This document shows positions 55,262-64,000 of a stretch of 64,000 nucleotides of DNA, one piece after another. Position 1 is the stretch's first letter; every line of letters starts with the position of its first letter. The stretch is from NCBI RefSeq assembly GCF_041295575.1, contig NZ_CP160452.1, positions 1,550,001-1,614,000 of the forward strand. Direction: 5' to 3'. The position numbers and the translations under genes are program-made. Source of the DNA: Sporosarcina pasteurii. Its GTDB lineage: Bacteria; Bacillota; Bacilli; Bacillales_A; Planococcaceae. The notes under the pieces were generated by a model. The model worked only from the letters and a program-made list of their open reading frames with translations. It was not told the DNA's origin and did not search any database.

Positions 55262-57430
55262 TTATTCTTCATCATCTTTTAATGTTGGTTTAATTTCTTG
55301 CAGCACATCCTGCGCATCTTCAAGTTCAGCTTTTTTTGCTTTTAATTCGAAGTATTTATCAACAGCATCATACGCAATTTCATTGTTTGCATACGTATAT
55401 CTTCCTGTTGAAATATGTGGAATTAATACCGCATAGGCTATTTCAGGTTTATCATAAGGTGCGAAACCGACATGCGCAAGGCTTACTGTGGATTGACCTG
55501 TCTTCGTTTCTACATCATAACCATAGGTTTCTGATGTACCAGTTTTACCTGCCGCGTCATAAGGTTTACCATCGAATAAGCCTCGAGCAGTTCCCCTCGC
55601 ACCGTAATACGTATAATACATACCACGCTTCACTTGTTCAATTTCACGATCAGTATTTGGAATTCGATTAAGCACACGTGGCTCAGCCTCTTGAACGAGT
55701 GGACCTAACGTCTTACCATCCGGCGAAGGCTCTCGAATTTCTTTTAGTACATGTGGTGCAATTCGGTATCCGCCATTCGCTATGGTCGCCACATATTGTG
55801 CAAGTTGAAGTGGGCTATATGTATCATATTGCCCAATCGATAAGTCTAATAAACTGTAGCTAACATTCTTCCCTGGTTTCCCGCCAACTTCTCCAGGTAA
55901 ATCGATACCAGTAGTTGTACCGAGGCCAAGAGCACTATAGGAAGAGCGCAGCTTTTCAAATGCATCAAGATTAACCCGCAGTACGCTATTATACCCTCCG
56001 TAACTGGAACCGCCAATACCCATAGCGATTTTAAACATATAGACGTTTGACGAACGACCAATTGCTTCAATATCGTTCATCGGAATACGAGTGAAAGCCG
56101 ACCGGTTAAAAATGGACCCTTTTATTCCATCCCCCCTAAACTTCAATGCTTCATCGATTTTCGTTTCGCCAACAGTTGCAGCACCATGTTCATAGCCCGC
56201 GAGCAAAGTAGCCATCTTGACGGTAGAACCCATTTCGTACCTCGTTGTAAATGTACCAAACGAGTAATCTCTAATTTCAAAACGCCCGGTTTCTCTGTTG
56301 CGGACGACTTGCTTCCCCACAAGTGATAGGACTTCTCCATTATTTGGATCTAGCATGACGAGAAATGCGCGGTCTAAATAACGACTATTTGGTCCGCTTT
56401 TAAGCTGTAATAATTTATCGCTCACAATCTTTTCCAATGCAACTTGTAGTTCCGTATCTATTGTTAAAACAAGATCTTTTCCAGGCATGCCTTCTTGTAC
56501 CGTTTTAATCTCTATGACTTTTCCTGTCCGATCTTTTATGTTTTTAACAACTGTCTTTTGACCTTGTAATAACTCTTCATAATAATACTCAAAAAAGCTT
56601 CTACCTACTCTATCATTTCGCGAATAATCTCGAGCCAAGTAATAATTCAAATGCGACTTAGGAATCCCTTCATTTGGATTTGTGGTGGTCCCTAATATCG
56701 TATTTGATGATTTTCGAACTCTTTCCCAATCAGTCGTCGTGTTCACACCTGGAAAGTCACTTAGCCGTTCAGAAACCATCGCAAATTCTTCTGGCGTCAC
56801 ATCGCCACTTTTTATCACTTGTGGTGAAAATGCATAGCCGGACATCATTTCACGATAAATGGCTAAAACTTCGAGGTCTTCCTTAGTGAAAGAATTCAAC
56901 TCTTCTTCAGTAATCCTTTCTCGCGTTAGCCGTGTCACTGCTCTTTGTTGTTCTCTTTTTGATAATGAACGATCATTTAATATTGCTCTTCTTTCTTCGG
57001 CTGTTACTTTATTAAATGCCTCTTCACTATTTTTCAATATCCAAAAATCTCTTTTATCCCCTAAAGTGATTCGATTTGTATTCTTTTCGATAAGTTGTGC
57101 AAGTTCTTCCGCAATCTCCAACATCTCATTTGAGGTAGTTGTAGACATTTTCGTATATGTAATGGCATTTTTAGGGAGATTATCAACTAATATTCTGCCT
57201 TCACGATCAAATATTCGGCCGCGTGGCACACTCGTATTGACAGCAATCTCTTCAGTTCGTTCCAAAGCTCGTACATAATCTTCACTTTTCACAATTTGTA
57301 AATAACCTAATCGAAATATAAGCAATGAAAAAAGTATGAATATCGAAAAGAATAGGAAATTCATTCGGAAAGAAATGTTTTTCCTTAACCGAACTTTAGG
57401 TCGTTCCGTTCTTCTTGTTTGTTTTTTCAA
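55262..57430 (-). CDS. pbpA: Class B penicillin-binding protein (PBP2/PbpA type)
   Basis: Protein of 722 aa. One membrane helix (about 22-45), a dimerisation domain with PRGRIFDREGRILVDN, and a transpeptidase domain with the active-site STVK (in YEMGSTVKMATLL), SSN and KTGTSETYG. It cross-links cell-wall peptidoglycan, probably for lateral elongation like B. subtilis PbpA next to sodA. Confidence 0.93.
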   Translation of the reverse strand: MKKQTRRTERPKVRLRKNISFRMNFLFFSIFILFSLLIFRLGYLQIVKSEDYVRALERTEEIAVNTSVPRGRIFDREGRILVDNLPKNAITYTKMSTTTSNEMLEIAEELAQLIEKNTNRITLGDKRDFWILKNSEEAFNKVTAEERRAILNDRSLSKREQQRAVTRLTRERITEEELNSFTKEDLEVLAIYREMMSGYAFSPQVIKSGDVTPEEFAMVSERLSDFPGVNTTTDWERVRKSSNTILGTTTNPNEGIPKSHLNYYLARDYSRNDRVGRSFFEYYYEELLQGQKTVVKNIKDRTGKVIEIKTVQEGMPGKDLVLTIDTELQVALEKIVSDKLLQLKSGPNSRYLDRAFLVMLDPNNGEVLSLVGKQVVRNRETGRFEIRDYSFGTFTTRYEMGSTVKMATLLAGYEHGAATVGETKIDEALKFRGDGIKGSIFNRSAFTRIPMNDIEAIGRSSNVYMFKIAMGIGGSSYGGYNSVLRVNLDAFEKLRSSYSALGLGTTTGIDLPGEVGGKPGKNVSYSLLDLSIGQYDTYSPLQLAQYVATIANGGYRIAPHVLKEIREPSPDGKTLGPLVQEAEPRVLNRIPNTDREIEQVKRGMYYTYYGARGTARGLFDGKPYDAAGKTGTSETYGYDVETKTGQSTVSLAHVGFAPYDKPEIAYAVLIPHISTGRYTYANNEIAYDAVDKYFELKAKKAELEDAQDVLQEIKPTLKDDEE

Positions 57431-57487
57431 TCATTCCTAGCCTCCTTTTCAATTCATCCCTTTTGAATTATACCACCCTATAAAAGA

Positions 57488-57522
57488 AAAGCACATACCT
57501 AGACGAATTAGGTATGTGCTTT
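57488..57522 (-). terminator. Terminator after sodA
   Basis: AAAGCACATACCTA / TAGGTATGTGCTTT with a 7-nt loop downstream of sodA; minus-strand T tract present. Confidence 0.85.
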
Positions 57523-57546
57523 GTTTCATTTTCATGAACTTTTATT

Positions 57547-58149
57547 TTATTTTCCGTAACGGTTCGCAACTTCATCCCAGTTGACAACATTCCAGAATGC
57601 TGAGATGTAGTCTGGACGACGGTTTTGGTAGTTAAGATAGTATGCATGCTCCCATACGTCAAGTCCTAGAAGTGGTGTCTTGCCTTCCATTAATGGTGAG
57701 TCTTGGTTAGGTGTTGACATCACTTCAAGTTCTCCATTATCTAGAACAAGCCATGCCCATCCAGAACCGAAGCGAGTTGCACCTGCTTTCGCAAACTCTT
57801 CTTTAAACTGGTCAAAGCTACCGAATTTCTTATCAATTGCTTCAGCTAGCGCACCTGATGGTTGTCCACCACCGTTTGGAGATAGTAGCTCCCAGAATAG
57901 TGCATGGTTTGCGTGTCCGCCACCATTGTTTCGTACTGCAGTTCTGATATCTTCTGGAATTGCATCCATATCAGAAATCAGTTCTTCGATGGATTTGTCT
58001 GCTAGGTCAGCATGTCCTTCAAGTGCATTATTTAAGTTAGTTACATACGCGTTGTGATGTTTCGTGTGATGAATATTCATCGTCTCTTTGTCAAAATGTG
58101 GTTCGAGTGCATCGTATGCATAAGGTAGTTCTGGTAATTTGTAAGCCAT
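57547..58149 (-). CDS. sodA: Superoxide dismutase (Mn/Fe family)
   Basis: About 200 aa from the ATG at 58149 ([20 protein letters not shown]), 9 nt after GAGGA. Metal ligands: His in MNIHHTKHH, His in [11 protein letters not shown], and Asp/His in [10 protein letters not shown]. The [11 protein letters not shown] region with Gly-Gly preceding fits the manganese form. Cytoplasmic defence against superoxide. Confidence 0.97.
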   Translation of the reverse strand: MAYKLPELPYAYDALEPHFDKETMNIHHTKHHNAYVTNLNNALEGHADLADKSIEELISDMDAIPEDIRTAVRNNGGGHANHALFWELLSPNGGGQPSGALAEAIDKKFGSFDQFKEEFAKAGATRFGSGWAWLVLDNGELEVMSTPNQDSPLMEGKTPLLGLDVWEHAYYLNYQNRRPDYISAFWNVVNWDEVANRYGK

Positions 58150-58473
58150 TTCTTCCATTCCTCCTCAAAAGATGTATATATTTCCTACATCTATTACATT
58201 AGCAAAACTATGAAAAACGTTCAAATAAAATGGACTATTATGCTGTTCCTTATTTCATTATCCTCATAATAATTGAGGAATTAATATGAAAATGCGATGG
58301 TACATGTATTTTATTTTTCACAAAAGAACTAGCATCCTACACATAGGAATACGAATAGGAGTGCCTTGCAGAAACATTTCTACATGGCGCTCCTGTCATT
58401 ATAGTCGGAGAACCTATTATAGACAATGATGTATCATCTGATCTCAATCGGATTATTTGGTTTACATTCTCTC
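58150..58473. other. Intergenic region upstream of sodA
   Basis: 324 nt. It must carry the sodA promoter; none is convincing by eye. A hairpin AGGAGTGCC (58357) / GGCGCTCCT (58394) lies in the middle without a T tract. Confidence 0.4.
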
Positions 58474-58653
58474 TCAACGTTTTCGCTGACCACAGCATTT
58501 TTTTGATTTTCGATGAGCTTTTTTTTGATTCACACTCTTTGAATGATGGTCACCCTGCTTCGAACGTTTTATGCTTGATTGTTGCCATTTAGTCGTCATA
58601 CCTGAAATTTGCTCACGACTCTTTTTTTCATCGTCGAATGTCATTTCATTCAT
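58474..58653 (-). CDS. Small basic hypothetical protein
   Basis: 59 aa from the ATG at 58653, preceded by AAGGGAGG. Highly charged: MNEMTFDDEKKSREQISGM, then many Lys/Arg/Ser/Gln and a C-terminal KKCCGQRKR. No family recognised. It might be a small nucleic-acid-binding or spore-associated protein; supported only by the ribosome binding site and an open frame. Confidence 0.4.
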   Translation of the reverse strand: MNEMTFDDEKKSREQISGMTTKWQQSSIKRSKQGDHHSKSVNQKKAHRKSKKCCGQRKR

Positions 58654-59035
58654 CGCCTCCCTTCTTTTCAAATATATTCATCGCAACGGGATAAGTGAAC
58701 GGCAGAAGTATTGTCTAATTGCCGATTTTCATCACAGTTGTCTGCATAAAAAAATCAGCCCATCCATAGACGTGAAATTTCAAGGTTAAATTATTGTATT
58801 AGATGAAGGGGCTGGGTGTTCAAACTTCCGATGAGGATGCGACAGAATGGCAGTAATTTGAAGATGGATGGTTTGAGCAAGTTCATAATCGCGAATGCCA
58901 TATCCCCTAAAGTAAACCTAGCTAAAAATCCCAAAACCTTAAAACAAAAATATAGCTACTCTGGCGTCACGCTTATAGCACATGAAGCTTTTGCCCGCAT
59001 ATGATAGTGATACTTGGATAAAAAGGACGTGAAGC
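58654..59035. other. Intergenic region between two small genes
   Basis: 382 nt with no gene that can be supported. A frame at 58816-59004 (plus, GTG start) has unremarkable composition and no family match. CAGCCC (58756) and GGGGCTGG (58808) could pair. Confidence 0.4.
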
Positions 59036-59374
59036 ATGACCTCCATCAACTGGCTTGATTTTTTCATTCTTATATTTGCATCTTTTAGAATTACGCACTT
59101 CATTGTTTTTGATGAAATTACAGCTTTTATTCGAATGCCTTTTATATCTGAAGTTTTTAAAGAGGATTCTTCAGGTAACATGGAGAAATACATTGAAATC
59201 AAAGGAGCGGGGTTACGCGCTTGGATCGGCAAGCTTTTAAGTTGCTATTGGTGTACTGGATTTTGGAGTGCTTTAGGTGTTGTACTCATTTTTATTTATT
59301 TCCCTATTGCTTTCCCAATCCTTTTGGTTTTTGCAGTCGCAGGAGCAGCTGCTATCCTAGAATCCATAATATAA
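59036..59374 (+). CDS. DUF1360 family membrane protein
   Basis: 112 aa with an N-terminal amphipathic/membrane helix (WLDFFILIFASFRITHFIVF) and two C-terminal membrane helices. The motif LLSCYWCTGFW is the hallmark of DUF1360 proteins (for example B. subtilis YngL). Function unknown; related proteins are found in spore formers. Confidence 0.88.
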   Translation: MTSINWLDFFILIFASFRITHFIVFDEITAFIRMPFISEVFKEDSSGNMEKYIEIKGAGLRAWIGKLLSCYWCTGFWSALGVVLIFIYFPIAFPILLVFAVAGAAAILESII

Positions 59375-59376
59375 AA

Positions 59377-59426
59377 AAGGCACCCGTTTCTTACACATGT
59401 TGAATCGAGTAAGAAAAGGGTGCCTT
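59377..59426 (-). terminator. Terminator after the DUF456 gene
   Basis: AAGGCACCC..TTTCTTAC / GTAAGAAAA..GGGTGCCTT with a T6 run on the minus strand only. Confidence 0.75.
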
Positions 59427-59452
59427 AAAACATTGGCTGGCTTGTATTTGGA

Positions 59453-59935
59453 TTATTTAACAAACAAAATAAATACTATAATCATAACAATCATCAAAAA
59501 TCCTTTTGTAACAATAGAGGTTAAGAAACCGACTAAAGAACCGATTCCTATTTTAACGGCGAGCTTAAATGCAGTACGATTAACAATCAACTCTGCAAGA
59601 ATTGCACCTAAAAAAGGTCCGAGAATAATACCGGCAACCGGGATTGCAAATGGGCCGACTAATAAGCCAATCGTACTTCCCCACATCCCCGCCTTTGACC
59701 CACCGAATTTCTTAACACCTACAAGGTTAGAAAGCGTATCTGCCACAAACAATAAAATGAGAAATAAAATTTGTATGAGCCAAAAAAGCCAAGTTAACTC
59801 TTCAAAAGATACGAATACCCCGTAAAGTAGATAACCGCCTACCATAAATAGAGCTGATGGAATAATTGGATAGACGAGCCCTAAAAAAGCTATGATAAAA
59901 CAAATTATCGCAACAATCCAACCAACTATCTCCAT
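59453..59935 (-). CDS. yqgC: DUF456 family membrane protein (YqgC)
   Basis: 160 aa with four to five membrane helices. IVYPIIPSALFMVGGYLLYG-like FLGLVYPIIPSALFMVGG, SNLVGVKKFGGSKAGMWG and GPFLGAILAELIVNRT are DUF456 landmarks. Function unknown; in B. subtilis yqgC lies beside sodA. Confidence 0.87.
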   Translation of the reverse strand: MEIVGWIVAIICFIIAFLGLVYPIIPSALFMVGGYLLYGVFVSFEELTWLFWLIQILFLILLFVADTLSNLVGVKKFGGSKAGMWGSTIGLLVGPFAIPVAGIILGPFLGAILAELIVNRTAFKLAVKIGIGSLVGFLTSIVTKGFLMIVMIIVFILFVK

Positions 59936-59960
59936 CTAAAGCCCTTCTTTCCTTACTTAA

Positions 59961-61592
59961 TTATCCACGCTTTCCAAGCACAGCTTCAGCAATGTTTACC
60001 GCATGGTCACCGATTCGTTCTAAGTTTGAAACAATGTCCACGAAAACCATTCCGCCTTGAGCTGTACAGCTTCCTTCATTTAATCGAATAATATGTTTCT
60101 TTCTAAATGTCCGTTCCATTTTATCGATTAAATCTTCTTGTTTCGTTACTGCTCTTGCAAGTGCCATATCATTTTTATCTAGTGAATCAATTGCTTTTTG
60201 AACTGTTTCAGTTGTTAATGTAAACATATTAGATAAATCTTCAATTGCATCTTCAGTTAATTCAACACGATTGACATCTCGGTAATCCAATAACTCAATA
60301 ATATTTTCAAAATGGTCTCCAATTCTTTCGAAATCTCTGACCGTTTCCATTAATGTCATATGTCTTGCGGATTCAAGTGGTGAAATATTGACCGAAGAAA
60401 TTTCAACTAAATAATCTGTAATTCGACGATCTAAATTGTTTATTGCATCTTCTAACTGATATGCAGTTTCTGCATGTTTTTTATTTCCAGTTTTTAAATA
60501 CTTGTATGTTTCCTCTAATCCCTGGACACTAAAATCGCCCATGCGAATAATCTCTTCTTTCGCTTGTCCAATCGCAACCGACGGGGATTGTTGGATGAAG
60601 TGATAATCCAAATGCTTTGGCTTATATTCAATCGTAACTTCCTCACCTGGGATAAACTTTGTGACTAAATAAGCCCAAAAACCAATTAACGGAAATTGAA
60701 TAATCGTATTGGCCACGTTAAATGAACCGTGTGCAAATGCGATTTGCATTTTATTTTCGAGTTCCAAAACAGAAGCAATCCATTCAACGTATGCAGTGAA
60801 TGGGACTAGGAAAATTAAAAAGACAATGGACCCAACAACATTAAACAAAACATGCGTGGCCGCCGCACGCCTCGCAGCTACTGATACACCTATTGAAGCT
60901 AATATAGCGGTAATTGTTGTACCAATATTATCACCGAATAAAATTGGCAGTGCTGCTTGTAAATCGACTAGATTTTCTGCATATAGACCTTGCAAGATAC
61001 CTACCGTTGCACTTGAACTTTGGACAATCAAGGTGAAAACAGTACCAACAACTACTCCTAATATTGGATTTTCACTCATAGAGACCGTCAAATCACTAAA
61101 TGCCTGTAATTCACGAAGTGGTTTCATTCCGCCACTCATCAGTTCAAGCCCGAGGAATAATCCACCAAAGCCAAAGACAACGTCACCAAAGTTTTTATAA
61201 GCATTTTTCTTGAAAAAGAAAAGTAAAAATGCACCAACAGCCATTATAGGCAAGGCATACGCCCCAACGTCAAATCCAATAACAAAAGCTGTTATCGTAG
61301 TTCCAATATTGGCACCCATAATTACACCAATGGCTTGACGCAACTTCATAAAACCAGCACTTACAAGTCCAACTGTGATTACAGTCGTCCCTGAACTTGA
61401 TTGAATTAACACCGTCACAACAATTCCGACTAACACACCCATAAAAGGATTCGTTGTAAATTTGTCTAATATATCCCGCAGTCTATCGCCTGCAGCCCTT
61501 TGTAAACCGTCCCCCATATATTTTATTGAAAATAAAAAGATTCCAAGTCCACCAAGAAATTGGAAAATCATTTCTTGCCAGTTCACTTCCAT
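59961..61592 (-). CDS. Na/Pi cotransporter family protein with PhoU-like C-terminus
   Basis: Protein of 543 aa. Two inverted transport repeats each carry the QSSS signature (VLIQSSSGTTVITVG and LIVQSSSATVGIL) within eight or so membrane helices, followed by a C-terminal helical PhoU-like domain (residues 345-540, ESARHMTLMETVRDFERIGDH). It probably moves phosphate with sodium; NptA-like (B. subtilis yqeW family). Monocistronic by layout. Confidence 0.88.
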   Translation of the reverse strand: MEVNWQEMIFQFLGGLGIFLFSIKYMGDGLQRAAGDRLRDILDKFTTNPFMGVLVGIVVTVLIQSSSGTTVITVGLVSAGFMKLRQAIGVIMGANIGTTITAFVIGFDVGAYALPIMAVGAFLLFFFKKNAYKNFGDVVFGFGGLFLGLELMSGGMKPLRELQAFSDLTVSMSENPILGVVVGTVFTLIVQSSSATVGILQGLYAENLVDLQAALPILFGDNIGTTITAILASIGVSVAARRAAATHVLFNVVGSIVFLIFLVPFTAYVEWIASVLELENKMQIAFAHGSFNVANTIIQFPLIGFWAYLVTKFIPGEEVTIEYKPKHLDYHFIQQSPSVAIGQAKEEIIRMGDFSVQGLEETYKYLKTGNKKHAETAYQLEDAINNLDRRITDYLVEISSVNISPLESARHMTLMETVRDFERIGDHFENIIELLDYRDVNRVELTEDAIEDLSNMFTLTTETVQKAIDSLDKNDMALARAVTKQEDLIDKMERTFRKKHIIRLNEGSCTAQGGMVFVDIVSNLERIGDHAVNIAEAVLGKRG

Positions 61593-61796
61593 TTAGTAGT
61601 CAACCCCATTCATTCATTTATCAATATACCGTTATTCATTATGCTTGTCTTATTGACTCATTGTAAATAGCTAAGTGATAAAATTTACATTCCCTTTACA
61701 ATTGAATATGAAAATGTCATCAATCTGTCAAATGTTTGAACGATCCTATTTTCTTCTATTGATGATAGACTAGAATGGAGTAAGGAGGTTTCCAAA

Positions 61797-62315
61797 TTGA
61801 ACTATCATCAAATATTCAAAGCGAGTCTTTATGAATTTAAAAAACTGGCGGCGTTTCGATTGTTGCCTATCGGTAAAGTTTTTACTTATGTTTTTATATT
61901 TGTTTTTTTCTTTACCGTAATTTCCTTTTCCCGGTTTATTATTGGAGATGATGTATTATTTGACGCTTCTCCCGACTTACAAGAACATAGTGAAAAAATT
62001 GGAGCACTTATTTTTCCGATAGCTTTTATTTTACAATTAGTCATTAGTACATTTTATATTTTCATTCGGGTAAGCGCTTTTGCTTATATTGGTTCTCTAA
62101 TGATAAAATTGATGAAAAGGCGAGGCCAGTACCTTCATGTATGGAGAACTTCTGCGATTGCCATGACACTACCTATCTTAATCACCATTGTATTCGACTT
62201 TTTCCCTGAGCTAAAAAGTAGTGGATTAATAATTTCATCAATTATACATTTCACTTATATCGTTCTTGCTATCAAGTATTACCCGAAACAACCGGAGTTA
62301 CAACGTAATCATTAA
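61797..62315 (+). CDS. DUF1189 family membrane protein
   Basis: 172 aa from a TTG at 61797 with AAGGAGG 8 nt upstream. N-terminus MNYHQIFKASLYEFKKLAAF and four membrane helices fit DUF1189 (B. subtilis YqgB). Function unknown. Confidence 0.85.
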   Translation: MNYHQIFKASLYEFKKLAAFRLLPIGKVFTYVFIFVFFFTVISFSRFIIGDDVLFDASPDLQEHSEKIGALIFPIAFILQLVISTFYIFIRVSAFAYIGSLMIKLMKRRGQYLHVWRTSAIAMTLPILITIVFDFFPELKSSGLIISSIIHFTYIVLAIKYYPKQPELQRNH

Positions 62316-62397
62316 TACTTTTTATCTGTAATGAATCTTTTCTAAAATAAGCATAATTCCTCACCTAGAACATAATGTTCAACAAGGGGGAATTTAA

Positions 62398-62721
62398 ATG
62401 AGAATATTACTTCTAGCCGCAGCAATTTTTTTAACCATACATTTTGTTCGTATTGATTTCGTTGAAGGGACAATCCCTCAAAAACCAACAGAGGATGATC
62501 AGGTACTATGTGAAGATGAAACCCGTTCGATTCCTGTAACGTCTATTCATGGAGATACGATTGAATCTTTATTTGCACTTTATCCTGATGCCGAAATTGG
62601 TTTTATAGATAGATTAGAACAATTTTACACTTTAAATCCTCACCTTAAATTACAAGGAATTGTTGGTGGAGAAACAATTTTAATCCCTCTTTCAAATTCA
62701 GAACAGAATAAATGTGAATAA
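62398..62721 (+). CDS. Small exported LysM-like protein
   Basis: 107 aa: N-terminal signal/membrane helix (residues 2-18) and an extracellular part with SIHGDTIESLFALYP, DRLEQFYTLNPHL and GGETILIPL, which resembles a diverged LysM module. A peptidoglycan-contacting role is possible but unproven. Located between the DUF1189 gene and ispG. Confidence 0.6.
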   Translation: MRILLLAAAIFLTIHFVRIDFVEGTIPQKPTEDDQVLCEDETRSIPVTSIHGDTIESLFALYPDAEIGFIDRLEQFYTLNPHLKLQGIVGGETILIPLSNSEQNKCE

Positions 62722-62882
62722 ATGAAAGAAGGAATGGTATTGGGATACATAAGGACTAAGCGAGCAAGGCCTGCATCTATCATCAAAGGACACGCCGTAA
62801 TAGGTTGCCCTCCCTTTACCTTTTGTCTGCCGTATCTAAACTGCACACTACAATAAGGGTTGTTCCTTGTCTTTTAGTCTGA

Positions 62883-62910
62883 TTGATTGATAAAATGAAC
62901 TGAGTACTAT
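62883..62910 (+). promoter_or_regulatory. Candidate promoter of ispG
   Basis: TTGATT (62883-62888), 16 nt, TACTAT (62905-62910), 31 nt upstream of the ispG ATG. Confidence 0.45.
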
Positions 62911-62941
62911 CGTTTTAGCTTTTTTTAAGGAGTGAACATGA

Positions 62942-64000
62942 ATGAGTAAAATTATTCACCGTACGAAAACACGCCCTGTTCGTGTGGGCAATTTAACAAT
63001 CGGTGGTAACGACGAACTTTTCGTCCAAAGTATGACAACGACTAAAACACATGATGTAGAAGCAACAGTTAAAGAAATTTTGCGCCTAGAAGAAGCTGGG
63101 GTGCAAATTATTCGAGTTGCCTGCCCAGATGAAAGAGCTGCGAACGCTTTAGGTGAAATAAAAAAACAAATTAACATACCTCTCGTAGTAGACATCCATT
63201 TTGATTATAAACTGGCTCTTATTGCGATTGAACAAGGCGTAGACAAAATCCGTATCAACCCAGGTAATATTGGAAGAAGGGAAAAAGTTGAAGCAGTTGT
63301 GAATGCTGCAAAAGCGAAAGGAATCCCTATTCGTATCGGTGTTAACGCTGGGTCTCTTGAGCGAAAAATCCTAGAAAAATATGGCTATCCAACGGCAGAT
63401 GGAATGGTAGAAAGTGCGCTCCATCATATTAAAATTTTAGAAGATCTTGATTTCCATGATATTATTGTTTCCCTAAAAGCTTCAGATGTAAACTTAGCTG
63501 TTGAAGCTTATATGAAGGCGGCAGCTGCTTTCGACTACCCACTTCATTTAGGGATTACGGAATCCGGAACGCAATTTGCAGGAACTGTTAAAAGTTCAGC
63601 GGGTCTCGGAACATTATTGTCCGCTGGGATTGGAAACACACTGCGTGTATCTCTAAGTGCTGATCCAGTTGAAGAAGTAAAAGTGGGAAGAGAATTACTA
63701 AAAGTATTCGGACTTTCTTCAGATGCAGCTACCTTAATTTCATGCCCGACATGCGGAAGAATTGAAATTGATTTAATTAGCATTGCGAACGAAGTAGAAG
63801 AATACATCTCAAATATTAAAGCACCTCTGAAAGTTGCTGTGCTTGGTTGCGCCGTAAACGGGCCTGGAGAAGCACGTGAAGCCGATATCGGAATTGCAGG
63901 TGCCCGTGGGGAAGGATTACTCTTCATGAAAGGTAAAACTGTTCGTAAAGTACCTGAAGAAACAATGGTGGAAGAGTTGAAGATTGAAATCGACAAGCTA
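62942..64000 (+). CDS. ispG: 4-hydroxy-3-methylbut-2-enyl-diphosphate synthase IspG (partial, 3' end outside window)
   Basis: 353 codons lie in the window. [32 protein letters not shown] and INPGNIGRR open the TIM-barrel; the [4Fe-4S] cysteines are in [12 protein letters not shown] and [11 protein letters not shown]. It makes HMBPP in the MEP pathway that dxs (13723) begins. ATG at 62942 with AAGGAG 9 nt upstream. Roughly the last 15-20 residues are missing. Confidence 0.97.
   Translation, partial: MSKIIHRTKTRPVRVGNLTIGGNDELFVQSMTTTKTHDVEATVKEILRLEEAGVQIIRVACPDERAANALGEIKKQINIPLVVDIHFDYKLALIAIEQGVDKIRINPGNIGRREKVEAVVNAAKAKGIPIRIGVNAGSLERKILEKYGYPTADGMVESALHHIKILEDLDFHDIIVSLKASDVNLAVEAYMKAAAAFDYPLHLGITESGTQFAGTVKSSAGLGTLLSAGIGNTLRVSLSADPVEEVKVGRELLKVFGLSSDAATLISCPTCGRIEIDLISIANEVEEYISNIKAPLKVAVLGCAVNGPGEAREADIGIAGARGEGLLFMKGKTVRKVPEETMVEELKIEIDKL

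Noticed and set aside
58816..59004. 62-aa open frame starting with GTG on plus strand
   Set aside because: No family match, atypical composition; only a weak GGGG before the start.
62640..63195. Long open frames on the minus strand opposite the LysM-like gene and ispG
   Set aside because: They are complements of strongly supported plus-strand genes with conserved motifs.
1..64000. CRISPR arrays, tRNA/rRNA genes, transposases or prophage genes
   Set aside because: None seen: no spaced direct repeats, no cloverleaf sequences and no transposase or phage motifs in any translated frame.

Overview
The window is a chromosomal segment of a low-GC, endospore-forming, competence-capable Firmicute (Bacillales). 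Gene order follows the Bacillus subtilis yqi-yqh-yqg region closely: bkd, spo0A, spoIVB, recN, argR, dxs, folD, accBC, spoIIIA, efp, yqhQ, gcv, comG, yqg genes, pbpA, sodA. Details such as the reduced spoIIIA locus and the overall gene complement suggest Planococcaceae (Sporosarcina-like). That family assignment is an impression; there is no 16S gene or tRNA in the window to test it.

Layout. (1) 1-7952, minus strand: branched-chain keto acid catabolism and acyl-CoA precursor operon (bkdR, ptb, leucine dehydrogenase, buk, lpdV, bkdAA, bkdAB cut by the window edge). (2) 8079-10440: yqzF (plus), then spo0A and spoIVB (minus). (3) 10631-21999, minus: recN, argR, tlyA, dxs, ispA, xseB, xseA, folD, nusB, an Asp23 protein, accC, accB. 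These serve DNA repair, arginine control, isoprenoid, folate and fatty-acid synthesis. (4) 22231-24932, minus: an unusually small spoIIIA operon (AC to AH only). (5) 25096-28836: efp, pepP, aroQ, yqhR, then yqhQ on plus. (6) 28898-31846, minus: a class II ribonucleotide reductase gene split by an apparent group I intron. (7) 32020-38764: lipM, yqhL, fabI with a FapR operator, a cystine-type amino-acid ABC transporter and an acyl-CoA-dehydrogenase-like flavoprotein. Relative to B. subtilis this looks like an insertion of extra genes. (8) 39116-43467, minus: glycine cleavage operon under a tandem glycine riboswitch. (9) 43728-48003, minus: comGA-GG pseudopilus operon followed by aroK. (10) 48339-55219: yqgY, yqgX, a DUF2759 gene, yqgU, ltaS, yqgQ, a folate cyclo-ligase, rpmG, a 126-bp hairpin element, and two small membrane-anchored proteins. 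(11) 55262-64000: class B PBP, sodA, DUF1360, DUF456, Na/Pi cotransporter, DUF1189, a LysM-like protein and ispG (cut by the window edge).

The most notable observations are the following. A 387-nt ORF-less group I intron lies inside the class II RNR gene; P1, P4-P5, P7, P8 and P9 can be read by eye and the exons rejoin in frame. The spoIIIA operon lacks spoIIIAA and spoIIIAB, and its AE and AF products are strongly shortened. The BkdR regulator has lost the sigma-54 contact loop (GAFTGA) and both arginines of the FRxDLYYRL motif. A long imperfect palindrome flanked by 12-bp direct repeats lies upstream of a small-protein pair. A Spo0A box lies upstream of accBC. No CRISPR array, transposase, prophage gene, tRNA or rRNA was seen.
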